Shown here: positions 13,171 through 19,535 of the stretch, in pieces
Position numbering within the stretch: the stretch's first letter is position 1
Layout of the letters: each line of letters starts with the position of its first letter
Virus record (IMG/VR): IMGVR_UViG_3300047564_002805
Coordinates: 1-31,423 of that record
Reading direction: 5' to 3' (one strand)
Length of the DNA: 31,423 nucleotides
From: a virus
The notes under the pieces: generated by a model
The model's input: only the letters and a program-made list of their open reading frames with translations
Told to the model about the DNA's origin: nothing
Databases searched by the model: none
Made by a program: the position numbers and the translations under genes

Positions 13171-14065
13171 ACCAACTCTTTGCAAGATTGAAGTTAGCAC
13201 GGGAGAAACATTCACGATTTACCAACTTAAACATTCCAAACTCATTCGTCATAACGTATCCTTCAGCATCAATACGATTGTATCCGATATAAGCAGCAGG
13301 ACCATCATTGCGGCAGAGGAACAAGCAATCATCTTTGATAGACTTCACCAGCGACCACAAACGGATGAGGTTAGGGTCACAATCAAAGTCATTCACATTA
13401 TCTACAGTAATCTGCTCTCCTGCACGAATAAAATCATTCAATTTCTTGGTAATCTTTGCTGCTTCCTTGTTAGAAACAAACTCACACATCGTAGACATTT
13501 GGCGGGCAAACGCACAAACTTCTTTTACATCAGCGAACGATTCTTGCTGATGAACGATGTAAGCATCAGGTTTCACAAACTTGCAGTAATGTGTATCGGT
13601 GATGATGAACTTCATCGGATACGCTACTGCATCACGCAAATCATTCTCTGCGATGTAGACAGTATGAGGAGCAAGAATAATCTCCTCATTCACCACATCA
13701 GGAAACTTGTAGGTGATAGTATTTGGTTTGTACTCATCACTACCACCAAACCCGATAAAGTCTGCTTGAATGATAGCATTTACACGCGGCAGATAGTCAA
13801 AGCAAGCGTGAAGAATGTTTGCTACATTACCTTCGTGATTTGCATCAATATCTTGATGCGATTCGTTGATTTTGATTTTAACTTTATTGAAGACACTTTT
13901 GGTCCCCACGAAGAAGTTACCAGTCGCAGGATTGATACCAAAAACTACTGCAGGAGCGCCATCAATCTTTACAGACAGATCGCCAGCAGTTACAAACCAA
14001 TCCAGCACAGACAGATCGCCCGTGAGAATAGAATCTTCAGGATGTTGCAGGTGAGTGTTCTTCAT
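13169..14065 (-). CDS. Ligase-like covalent nucleotidyltransferase (298 aa)
   Basis: KIDGAPAVVFG at residues 33-43 fits nucleotidyltransferase motif I (KxDG, with Lys33 the would-be adenylated residue). IIQADFIGFGG (about 98-108) sits where motif III is expected, EGYVM (268-272) matches motif IV, and FKLVN (279-283, Lys280) matches motif V. The order and spacing fit the catalytic domain of ATP-dependent RNA/DNA ligases, with no OB-fold or tail domain. Similar proteins occur in T4-like phages as uncharacterised families. It is probably an RNA end-repair ligase or a related enzyme; substrate unknown. It lies next to the methyltransferase/nuclease operon but is separated from it by a terminator. 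ATG at 14065 is fused to element copy 8. Confidence 0.68.
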   Translation of the reverse strand: MKNTHLQHPEDSILTGDLSVLDWFVTAGDLSVKIDGAPAVVFGINPATGNFFVGTKSVFNKVKIKINESHQDIDANHEGNVANILHACFDYLPRVNAIIQADFIGFGGSDEYKPNTITYKFPDVVNEEIILAPHTVYIAENDLRDAVAYPMKFIITDTHYCKFVKPDAYIVHQQESFADVKEVCAFARQMSTMCEFVSNKEAAKITKKLNDFIRAGEQITVDNVNDFDCDPNLIRLWSLVKSIKDDCLFLCRNDGPAAYIGYNRIDAEGYVMTNEFGMFKLVNRECFSRANFNLAKSW

Positions 14066-14096
14066 ACTACTAGGACACTTTGGGCGTCCCCCCTTT
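14066..14096 (-). promoter_or_regulatory. SD-hairpin element, copy 8 (ATG-fused type)
   Basis: Minus strand: AAAGGGGGG, GGAC-GCCCAAAGT-GTCC, TAGTAGT-ATG. It starts only 8 bases after a terminator T-run, so no separate promoter fits between terminator and gene. Either the terminator leaks or the element itself supports initiation. Confidence 0.88.
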
Positions 14097-14104
14097 CATA
14101 AAAC

Positions 14105-14130
14105 AAAAAAAGGGAACTCATTGAGTTCCC
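14105..14130 (-). terminator. Rho-independent terminator of the nuclease/methyltransferase operon
   Basis: Minus-strand hairpin GGGAACTC/GAGTTCCC (8-bp stem, 3-nt loop) followed by seven Ts, 10 bp after the stop of the 84-aa gene. Confidence 0.88.
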
Positions 14131-14140
14131 ATGTACCACT

Positions 14141-14395
14141 TCAATTAGTGGCGTATTTGGAGCGGATTTGCTGATATTGATCGAGAACATAATCCATTGC
14201 GTTCTTCACATAAGGAAAAACAGTTTGAGTAACTTTACTCACATCTTCACGAAGTTTGTTGACTTCATACTGATGGATTTGCCAGCGAACTTTAATGTCT
14301 TGCAGATATTGCTGGCGAGTGATGAGAACCTCAGGAACTTTCACTTCGTTAGCAACAACTTCAACATTTGCAGTTTGCTTGCGAGCGCGAGGCAT
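14141..14395 (-). CDS. Basic helical hypothetical protein (84 aa)
   Basis: Start at ATG 14395 (MPRARKQTANVEVVANEVKV); the frame further upstream is read-through of element copy 9. The N-terminus is basic, followed by a long helical, coiled-coil-prone region (QYEVNKLREDVSKVTQTVF). Last gene of the nuclease-methyltransferase operon. It might be an accessory factor of that pair, but nothing in the sequence proves it. Confidence 0.76.
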   Translation of the reverse strand: MPRARKQTANVEVVANEVKVPEVLITRQQYLQDIKVRWQIHQYEVNKLREDVSKVTQTVFPYVKNAMDYVLDQYQQIRSKYATN

Positions 14396-14411
14396 AGATT
14401 GGATGCGTCTT

Positions 14412-14444
14412 ACACTACTAGGACACTTTGGGAGTCCCCCCTTT
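14412..14444 (-). promoter_or_regulatory. SD-hairpin element, copy 9 (leader type)
   Basis: Minus strand: TAAAGGGGGG (TAA is the methyltransferase stop), GGAC-TCCCAAAGT-GTCC, TAGTAGTGTAAG. The GTG-TAA after it forms a start-stop pair at the place where other copies have ATG. The real ATG is about 18 nt further. Confidence 0.82.
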
Positions 14445-15522
14445 AGTTCAACGCAGACAATAAAGGATTTTGATATTGCTTGAGAGAATCTGGAAGGTGC
14501 TTCCAAATAGTTTTCTGTATGATGTCGAATCGAAGATTAAATGCACCATTTGTAGACGCAAATGCTACATCAGACCAGTTAATTGATTGCATCACATTAT
14601 CAATCACATCTTTGTCTGCAAGTGCTACAATTCCATAACCTCTACGATGTGGTAGATTCTCAAAGTCATCATAGACTTTTACACTCTCTTCACCGAAACA
14701 CGTTGATGGCAAATAATAGTCACAAGAGTACAGATGTTGTTTGTTTCGTGTGCTTCCTGGTGTGCCACCATCAGAGAGAGAATAGAGTTTGATGATGTTA
14801 GTCAGATCAACAACTTCCTCCTCGATTTTGTAGTCCTTCGCCCAGATCTGAAAGACTACATTTACGGTCACAGTTTTGCCATCAGGATAGTGAAATGAAG
14901 AATCCACAACTTCAGTGTGAATCAGATTCATACCTTTCACTCTTGATTTACAACTACCTTTGCCGTTGCTATCAAACAACTGCGGTAGAATGAAGCATAC
15001 GAAATCAGAGAACTGTGCGGCATGATTGATGAACTTAAGGGCTAAATGTCCTCTGAGTCCAAATGGTGGATTGCCGATACAAATGTTCTTTTGAGTATCA
15101 GGTTTCCACCTTAAAAAGTCTTGTTTCTCTACACCATCACATTGAGGTTCGATGTCAACACCAACACGCTGATAGATGGGTAGAATGTTATAGAAACTAC
15201 CATCACCTGCTGATGGTTCAATAAAGGTGTATTCACGCAAATCTACACCAAGATCACCTAGAATCTTGAGAGTTTGATTGTAACAATACTCAGCAGTATT
15301 TGGATCAGTAAAGAACTGATCCTTTTGCTTTTCAGTAAAGTTAGAGTAAAGAACTGGCACATCTGCTAACCTACACAAATCAAAATAGTATTGTGGAGGA
15401 ACTTCTTTCTTCTCAATCCAACGGTTCACTGTACCTTTATGCAGGTACAGTTCTTGACACACAGTATCAATACCAAACTTTTGATAGATCGGAAGAAAGA
15501 AGTCGTAGATGTTTTTCATCAA
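14443..15522 (-). CDS. N6-adenine DNA methyltransferase with N-terminal HTH
   Basis: 359 residues. SAM-binding motif I is EPSAGDGSF (102-110), an acidic GVDIEP follows (121-126, motif II), and the catalytic NPPF is at 151-154 (motif IV of N6-adenine enzymes). The order I-IV with a C-terminal target-recognition region of about 150 residues fits a gamma-class (M.TaqI-like) enzyme. Residues 15-50 (FGIDTVCQELYLHKGTVNRW...) look like a helix-turn-helix, so the protein may also bind an operator. The start overlaps the nuclease stop (ATGA; ATG 15522 or 15519). It is inferred to protect phage DNA against the adjacent nuclease or the host's enzymes. The recognition sequence cannot be predicted. Confidence 0.88.
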   Translation of the reverse strand: MMKNIYDFFLPIYQKFGIDTVCQELYLHKGTVNRWIEKKEVPPQYYFDLCRLADVPVLYSNFTEKQKDQFFTDPNTAEYCYNQTLKILGDLGVDLREYTFIEPSAGDGSFYNILPIYQRVGVDIEPQCDGVEKQDFLRWKPDTQKNICIGNPPFGLRGHLALKFINHAAQFSDFVCFILPQLFDSNGKGSCKSRVKGMNLIHTEVVDSSFHYPDGKTVTVNVVFQIWAKDYKIEEEVVDLTNIIKLYSLSDGGTPGSTRNKQHLYSCDYYLPSTCFGEESVKVYDDFENLPHRRGYGIVALADKDVIDNVMQSINWSDVAFASTNGAFNLRFDIIQKTIWKHLPDSLKQYQNPLLSALN

Positions 15523-16121
15523 CCAAAGTGCTTAACAAGGTGAGAGACAACCCCAGCATCGTCAGGGTTATTTACGTCATAACAGAAAGTATAACCTGCT
15601 TTGATAGCATTTGCAACAGTAACACGGGAGAAATCAAACTTCCACTTATCCTCTTGAGATTCACGGAGAGTTGCTTTCTTTCCAAGAATAGGATCTTTCT
15701 CATTCTGAAAGAGTTTCTCCATGTTAGCAGGAGTCAGGACAGTAATGTAGATCTTATCATAGTCTACATCAACAAACGTCAATTTGTCCCAGACAGATTT
15801 AGCATAGATGTTCTCATGTTGCCAGTTGGCACTCTTAGCACACGAAAATGCAGTCTTTACTTCATTCTTGAGTTTCTTAATCAGATTGACGAGGATGTCA
15901 TAAGTGCCACCATCTTCAGGGCGGGTGTTACAATCACCATCCCACTTAGATTCAATCTTAGCAACCTCAGTAATGATACGGAAGAGGAACTTTTCACCCC
16001 AACGACCACGCTCATCATTAGTGATAAGAGTCAGAGGTTCAAATGGAGAACCTTTCCATTCTTGATTGCTATTTTCAACTGCTTCCTCAATAGTTTCATT
16101 GAGAATAGAAAGAACTGTCAT
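15519..16121 (-). CDS. PD-(D/E)XK nuclease-like protein, candidate type II restriction enzyme
   Basis: 200 residues. The nuclease pattern is Glu43 in the first helix (RWGEKFLF), Asp75 in GGTYDI, and Glu87-x-Lys89 in NEVKTA, spaced 12 residues after the Asp. This is the classic alpha-beta core D-(x)n-ExK of PD-(D/E)XK enzymes. Size and ATGA fusion to an adenine methyltransferase are typical of a type II restriction endonuclease, but motif-level assignment of this fold is never certain; it could be a DNA-repair or host-DNA-degrading nuclease. Preceded by element copy 10 and a 7-triplet GTG mini-frame that ends on its own start codon. Confidence 0.7.
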   Translation of the reverse strand: MTVLSILNETIEEAVENSNQEWKGSPFEPLTLITNDERGRWGEKFLFRIITEVAKIESKWDGDCNTRPEDGGTYDILVNLIKKLKNEVKTAFSCAKSANWQHENIYAKSVWDKLTFVDVDYDKIYITVLTPANMEKLFQNEKDPILGKKATLRESQEDKWKFDFSRVTVANAIKAGYTFCYDVNNPDDAGVVSHLVKHFG

Positions 16122-16134
16122 GATTTGTGTTGAT

Positions 16135-16167
16135 ACACTATTGGAACATTTTAGGCGTCCCCCCTTT
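16135..16167 (-). promoter_or_regulatory. SD-hairpin element, copy 10 (leader type, shifted stem)
   Basis: Minus strand: AAAGGGGGGAC, loop GCCTAAAAT, then GTTCC, AATAGTGTA. The 3' arm is changed (GTTCC), but pairing is kept by sliding into the G-run: GGGAC/GUUCC with one G-U. A GTG frame in the element ends in TGA overlapping the nuclease ATG. Confidence 0.78.
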
Positions 16168-16168
16168 G

Positions 16169-16342
16169 TTACAATGGGAGTTGTGCTACACTTTTACCCT
16201 TCTTGTGATCTGTGATGTACTTTCGTGCTGATGCCTCAGTCTTACAAAGTTTCTCAAGTTGTTGACCCTTGTGTATAATGAGATACTGTTTTCCATAAGG
16301 AATCGCAGCGTACTCATCTTTATACATTGTGAATCCTTCCAT
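16169..16342 (-). CDS. Small basic hypothetical protein (57 aa), first gene of the nuclease-methyltransferase operon
   Basis: Begins MEGFTMYKDEYAAIPYGKQY and continues ...KTEASARKYITDHKKGKSVA; basic, no HTH seen. It lies directly after the promoter/operator at 16380-16416 and before element copy 10 and the nuclease. Position is like that of controller genes of restriction systems, but the sequence does not look like a C-protein. Function unknown. Confidence 0.75.
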   Translation of the reverse strand: MEGFTMYKDEYAAIPYGKQYLIIHKGQQLEKLCKTEASARKYITDHKKGKSVAQLPL

Positions 16343-16379
16343 TTGTTATACTTTCCAAAAAATCGTTGATTTGGTTGCA

Positions 16380-16416
16380 GCAGACCTATCATAGCACGTC
16401 TGCAGTAGAAATGCAA
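16380..16416 (-). promoter_or_regulatory. Promoter with palindromic operator for the nuclease-methyltransferase operon
   Basis: Minus-strand TTGCAT (16411-16416), 17-bp spacer, TATGAT (16388-16393). A 6-bp inverted repeat GCAGAC/GTCTGC with 12-bp centre (arms 16380-16385 and 16398-16403) brackets the -10, the expected geometry for a dimeric repressor. The -35 overlaps the helicase terminator's T-run. Confidence 0.65.
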
Positions 16417-16440
16417 AAAAATCAGGGTTTGCACCCTGAT
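16414..16440 (-). terminator. Rho-independent terminator after the helicase gene
   Basis: Minus-strand hairpin ATCAGGGT/ACCCTGAT (8-bp stem, 4-nt loop) followed by seven Ts, about 24 bp after the helicase stop. Confidence 0.88.
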
Positions 16441-16463
16441 GGAGACTGGGTTCTCAGTGAGAC

Positions 16464-17705
16464 TCACCTGCGAACCACACTGATGGCAGGTTCCCCCTTC
16501 TGAAAAATAGTATCAACAACAGACTGAACTGCGCGAGCAGTGCTGATACCAACCTTAGAGTACACAGGCACACAAACCAGACCAAACGATTTGCTATACT
16601 GAGTGAGGTTGCCAGGTTCAATACGTCCATCGCGCATACCTTTCGCATCATCGTGATGCAGACGGATGCAACGTCCGATGGTCTGACTGATACCAATGAA
16701 GTCCATATTACGGAGGAAGAGTACCGCTTCCAGACCGCTGACGTTGATACCCTCAGCGAGGATGCTATGGTGTAGAACAACAAACTTTTTGTCGTTATCC
16801 TTACCCCAGGCAGATAGGGTGTCAAAGAATACCTCACGGTTCACTTTGCGACCATCAATCACAGCACCAGTCTTGGCAGTGATATACATCCAAGAGTAAC
16901 CGCGATTCTCTAGTTCGGAGCAGAAATCAGTTTCAGACACCAGAGCAACGATTTGCTTGGTTGCCTTAGAACAGATCAGGATCTTACCGACGCTGTTCTC
17001 ATCAATCGTTTCCAGCAGATTCTCAGCGTCCCGATCATAGTTGGTCTGCTTACCAGTTACCATCGGCAGTTGCTTGACGATAACTTTAGGAGGCACAATG
17101 TATCCACCTTCAACTAGCTCAGGAGCAGGAACTTTGCAGATCACTTGACCGTAGACTGCAGAATCATTCATTCCTGGTTTACCCACAGCAAGCGAATGTT
17201 TGGGGGTAGCAGTGAAGAAGTACGCACGTTTTGCGTTAGCAGAGAAGTGCTCTGTAGCAGGGAAAAAGTGACGCTGAACGCTGTTATGTGCTTCGTCAAA
17301 GTAGATCGTATCCACATCAATCTCTGCGACTTGAAGACGCGACAGAGAGTTGTAGGTGGTTACAATCAGGCGATGATTGTCGGCATTAGCATTAACCCAG
17401 TTGTAAATCTCACGCGGACGAGTAGAAGATTCGTGATGCGTCTCACCACTATGAACGTGGAAGACTTTAGCGTTAGTGATAAACTCCAGAAACTCAGCAG
17501 ACAGTTGCTCTGCAAGCAGAATACGCGGAGCGACTACAACAATGGTCTGAGGAGTTTCAGACTGGAACTCACGCAGAGCATCATAGATCATCTTGAGAGT
17601 CTTTCCACCACCAGTAGGAACAATGATCTGACCTTTGTTATGCTGTTGCATAGCAGCAACACCACGTTCCTGATGAGGGCGAAGTTGAATGTTCATAAGT
17701 TGCAT
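16464..17705 (-). CDS. SF2 DEAH-box helicase
   Basis: 413 residues with all core SF2 motifs: PTGGGKT (30-36, Walker A), DEAH (137-140), TAT (165-167, motif III), LAEGINV (316-322, motif V) and QTIGRCIRL (341-349, motif VI). An N-terminal LRPHQ (8-12) precedes the core like a Q-motif region. It is a compact two-RecA-domain enzyme without obvious accessory domains. T4-like cyanophages carry such a helicase for recombination and replication; UvsW-like activity is possible. ATG 17705 (MQLMN) or ATG 17696. Element copy 11 precedes it by 6 nt and a terminator follows. Confidence 0.93.
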   Translation of the reverse strand: MQLMNIQLRPHQERGVAAMQQHNKGQIIVPTGGGKTLKMIYDALREFQSETPQTIVVVAPRILLAEQLSAEFLEFITNAKVFHVHSGETHHESSTRPREIYNWVNANADNHRLIVTTYNSLSRLQVAEIDVDTIYFDEAHNSVQRHFFPATEHFSANAKRAYFFTATPKHSLAVGKPGMNDSAVYGQVICKVPAPELVEGGYIVPPKVIVKQLPMVTGKQTNYDRDAENLLETIDENSVGKILICSKATKQIVALVSETDFCSELENRGYSWMYITAKTGAVIDGRKVNREVFFDTLSAWGKDNDKKFVVLHHSILAEGINVSGLEAVLFLRNMDFIGISQTIGRCIRLHHDDAKGMRDGRIEPGNLTQYSKSFGLVCVPVYSKVGISTARAVQSVVDTIFQKGEPAISVVRR

Positions 17706-17710
17706 TATCT

Positions 17711-17741
17711 AATACTAGGACAGTTTAGGCGTCCCCCCTTT
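17711..17741 (-). promoter_or_regulatory. SD-hairpin element, copy 11 (leader type)
   Basis: Minus strand: TGAAAGGGGGG (TGA ends the 104-aa gene), GGAC-GCCTAAACT-GTCC, TAGTATTAGATA, then ATG of the helicase. Shortest leader of its type. Confidence 0.82.
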
Positions 17742-18055
17742 CAATCACCCGACATTCCCATTATGATGAGAATACCAAGGACAAGGGAAACAGGAATAGC
17801 AATATACCAGTAAGTTACGAATAAGTAAAGAATAAATCCAATTCCTGCTAACCATACAAGTCCTTCAGTATCTCCAGAACTGAATGAAGAACCTCCACCA
17901 TTGGAGCGAACTTCTCTCAAATTTGTAATCTGCTGAACATCACCGTGCTTAGCATAAATCTGCTGTTTTGCTCCACTAATAGTTGCTGCTTCAACTTCAG
18001 TCGTAATCCTACCGACTTGTGAGTTAACAAATACTTCTGCTCTCCAAGTAGCCAT
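17741..18055 (-). CDS. Two-helix membrane protein (104 aa)
   Basis: Begins MATWRAEVFVNSQVGRITTE; a soluble N-terminal half (about 1-60) with a Gly/Ser linker (SNGGGSSFSSGD), then two hydrophobic segments separated by a short turn (VWLAGIGFILYLFVTYWY and IPVSLVLGILIIMG). A late box at 18081-18087 lies 26 bp upstream. Function unknown; resembles conserved cyanophage membrane proteins. Confidence 0.82.
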   Translation of the reverse strand: MATWRAEVFVNSQVGRITTEVEAATISGAKQQIYAKHGDVQQITNLREVRSNGGGSSFSSGDTEGLVWLAGIGFILYLFVTYWYIAIPVSLVLGILIIMGMSGD

Positions 18056-18079
18056 AATAAAGTTTCAAGTAAGTGTTGA

Positions 18080-18670
18080 TTATTTAGAAGTGTATTTGTG
18101 CTTGAGTTCTTTCTCTGATTTCTTACCAGTTGATTGTAGAACAAGATCTCTCAGTTTTCTTTCACCTTTCTTGTAAAGTGCTTTTCTTTCTTGTGTAGAA
18201 AGTCCTGATGCTTTTTGTGGTTTGTAATCAGGATGTGCTTGTGCTTCTGGTTTCTTAGTTGAAAGAAGTTTAGATGCAGTTTTTGCTACATCTTTTGCCT
18301 TTGGTTTTGCTGCTGGTGCTTCTCCACCACCTTTCTTTGCTGCTGCTCTTGCTTTTGCTGCTGCTCTACGTTCTGCCTTTACCTTTTCAGCATAAGATTG
18401 CTTTACTTCAGCACTTCCACGCTCTTTTTCTGGTTGTTGAACTCTTGTGGATGCTTGTCTTTGAGATCCAATATCTTTGCGTGGTTTGTAATCAACGGGT
18501 TCCATCTTACCACCGCCGACTGCTTTCATACGACGCCTTTCAGGAGCAGATTTCTTACGTTCTGCACCAATTCTTCCACCTTCTCCAGTTTTACGGATTT
18601 GAGAAGAACTCATTACACTAGCATCATAAGATGCTTCAGCAATCAAAACAAATTCCTGAAAGGTTCTCAT
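18080..18670 (-). CDS. Lys/Ala-rich basic protein with capsid-targeting-like N-terminus (candidate internal head protein)
   Basis: 196 residues, rich in Lys, Arg and Ala (for example KVKAERRAAAKARAAAKKGG). The N-terminus MRTFQEFVLIAEASY closely resembles the capsid-targeting sequence of T4 internal proteins (IPI begins MKTYQEFIAEA), and IAE fits the (L/I)xE cleavage rule of the prohead protease. A late box lies at 18695-18701. It is likely packaged in the head and perhaps injected. T4-like cyanophages have similar proteins of unassigned function; the targeting idea is inference. Confidence 0.75.
   Translation of the reverse strand: MRTFQEFVLIAEASYDASVMSSSQIRKTGEGGRIGAERKKSAPERRRMKAVGGGKMEPVDYKPRKDIGSQRQASTRVQQPEKERGSAEVKQSYAEKVKAERRAAAKARAAAKKGGGEAPAAKPKAKDVAKTASKLLSTKKPEAQAHPDYKPQKASGLSTQERKALYKKGERKLRDLVLQSTGKKSEKELKHKYTSK
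18081..18087 (-). promoter_or_regulatory. Late box CTAAATA before the 104-aa membrane protein
   Basis: Minus-strand CTAAATA overlaps the stop of the 196-aa gene and lies 26 bp before the ATG at 18055. Confidence 0.6.
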
Positions 18671-18694
18671 TGGTATCTAAACAGTCTTTTTTAT

Positions 18695-18701
18695 TATTTA
18701 G
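18695..18701 (-). promoter_or_regulatory. Late box CTAAATA before the internal-protein-like gene
   Basis: Minus-strand CTAAATA, 25 bp before ATG 18670 and overlapping the stop of the 70-aa gene. Confidence 0.62.
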
Positions 18702-18910
18702 TTATCTGCAGCATCACGAAGTTTATCTTGAGCGGACTTGCTAATCTTACACACCAAGTCATTATCATAGAAATACTTTACACGTTCACGACGGGCAGCA
18801 AGTAGAATATCATATTCTTCCTGTTGTTGTTTGGTGAAGGTAAAATCTTGCTTGCGCCAGATCTCTTTCAGTTCGTTCAGATGAGGCAGCACGTTCACAG
18901 TTTCGGTCAT
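18698..18910 (-). CDS. Conserved small helical protein (70 aa)
   Basis: Begins MTETVNVLPHLNELKEIWRK, with a central helical EEYDILLAARRERVKYFYDN. I recall the LLAARRxRVK-FYDN pattern from cyanophage small proteins. It begins 2 nt after the upstream stop. Function unknown. Confidence 0.8.
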   Translation of the reverse strand: MTETVNVLPHLNELKEIWRKQDFTFTKQQQEEYDILLAARRERVKYFYDNDLVCKISKSAQDKLRDAADN

Positions 18911-18912
18911 AA

Positions 18913-19050
18913 TCAGAAGTCGTAGGTAGCGTTAATGTATTCAGCGAAGGATTTATCATCAAACTCTTCGTCGATAAAGATGTCGTCTTCTTCGACAAAG
19001 TTGAAGTAACCTTCCTCTTCGATTTGATAGTTGTCGTTGAAAGGATCCAT
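18913..19050 (-). CDS. Very acidic small protein (45 aa)
   Basis: Begins MDPFNDNYQIEEEGYFNFVE; about a third of residues are D/E. The charge pattern could suit a DNA mimic or a partner of basic proteins, but this is only suggestive. No Shine-Dalgarno; element copy 12 lies 13 nt upstream. Confidence 0.72.
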   Translation of the reverse strand: MDPFNDNYQIEEEGYFNFVEEDDIFIDEEFDDKSFAEYINATYDF

Positions 19051-19063
19051 CTTAATGGGTGCT

Positions 19064-19096
19064 TACATTATTAGAACACTTTGGGCGTCCCCCTTT
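19064..19096 (-). promoter_or_regulatory. SD-hairpin element, copy 12 (leader type, shifted stem)
   Basis: Minus strand: AAAGGGGGAC (one G fewer), loop GCCCAAAGT, arm GTTCT, then AATAATGTAAGCACC. GGGAC/GUUCU still pairs with two G-U wobbles. An ATG-TAA start-stop lies five bases after the arm. Confidence 0.76.
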
Positions 19097-19100
19097 CTTA

Positions 19101-19304
19101 TCAACGAGACATAATTGCTTTTAATCTTGCATTTTTTGCTGATTGTTGTGCTCCTGCTTCTCTTGCAAGTTCTCCGTGAACGTGTTTTCTATGTTGAATA
19201 CCACCTTTTGCTTGTTCTCTTGCTTTTGCAACATTAAAAGATGTTGGCGTCATATGAGGATCTTGTTCTTGCAATTTTTCAACAAACTCTCTAAAAGTTA
19301 GCAT
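19101..19304 (-). CDS. Basic small protein with capsid-targeting-like N-terminus (67 aa)
   Basis: MLTFREFVEKLQEQDPHMTP parallels the MRTFQEFV start of the 196-aa protein, and LQE fits the prohead protease rule. The rest is basic and helical (AKAREQAKGGIQHRKHVHGE...). A late box lies at 19325-19331. Likely a second internal head protein; inference only. Confidence 0.7.
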   Translation of the reverse strand: MLTFREFVEKLQEQDPHMTPTSFNVAKAREQAKGGIQHRKHVHGELAREAGAQQSAKNARLKAIMSR

Positions 19305-19319
19305 TTGTCTAGTATGTTT

Positions 19320-19535
19320 TTATGTATTTAGAATGATACACTTCACTGGTTTAGGTTCTGCAGGTACAATATGAGTTCTTACAGCATTAAAGATAATAAA
19401 TGCGTTTGTAATAAAAATAGAAAGAAACATCAAAAGACGGATAAGAGCAATCCTATCCGCCTCATTATCATTTTTACCTGCTTTTTCACCTAAAGACTTT
19501 GCAATCAGTCTCCAGATAGTTTTCTTTTGTTTCAT
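19320..19535 (-). CDS. Single-pass membrane protein (71 aa)
   Basis: MKQKKTIWRLIAKSLGEKAG, a basic amphipathic N-terminus, then a transmembrane segment around residues 31-53 (LIRLLMFLSIFITNAFIIFN). ATGA overlap with the upstream 59-aa gene. Conserved in type with cyanophage small membrane proteins. Function unknown. Confidence 0.8.
   Translation of the reverse strand: MKQKKTIWRLIAKSLGEKAGKNDNEADRIALIRLLMFLSIFITNAFIIFNAVRTHIVPAEPKPVKCIILNT
19325..19331 (-). promoter_or_regulatory. Late box CTAAATA before the 67-aa basic gene
   Basis: Minus-strand CTAAATA inside the last codons of the 71-aa gene, 21 bp before ATG 19304. Confidence 0.6.

Noticed and set aside
12946-13215. 89-codon version of the 64-aa gene beginning upstream of the element
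   Set aside because: The extra N-terminal codons are translation of the SD-hairpin element and of the ligase-like gene's end; the ATG fused to the element is the consistent start. The same reasoning applies to the long frame at 14141-14506.
12953-14101. 382-codon plus-strand open frame opposite the ligase-like gene
   Set aside because: It is antisense to two well-supported minus genes, reads straight through two SD-hairpin copies, has no promoter or ribosome site, and its product is a Cys/Ile/Arg-rich jumble without motifs.
16454-16837. 127-codon minus frame inside the helicase gene
   Set aside because: Different frame of a helicase with all SF2 motifs intact; no independent start signals.
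18274-18805. Overlapping plus-strand frames rich in Leu opposite the 196-aa basic gene
   Set aside because: Poly-Leu content is the complement of Lys/Ala/Glu codons on the other strand; no promoter or ribosome site.
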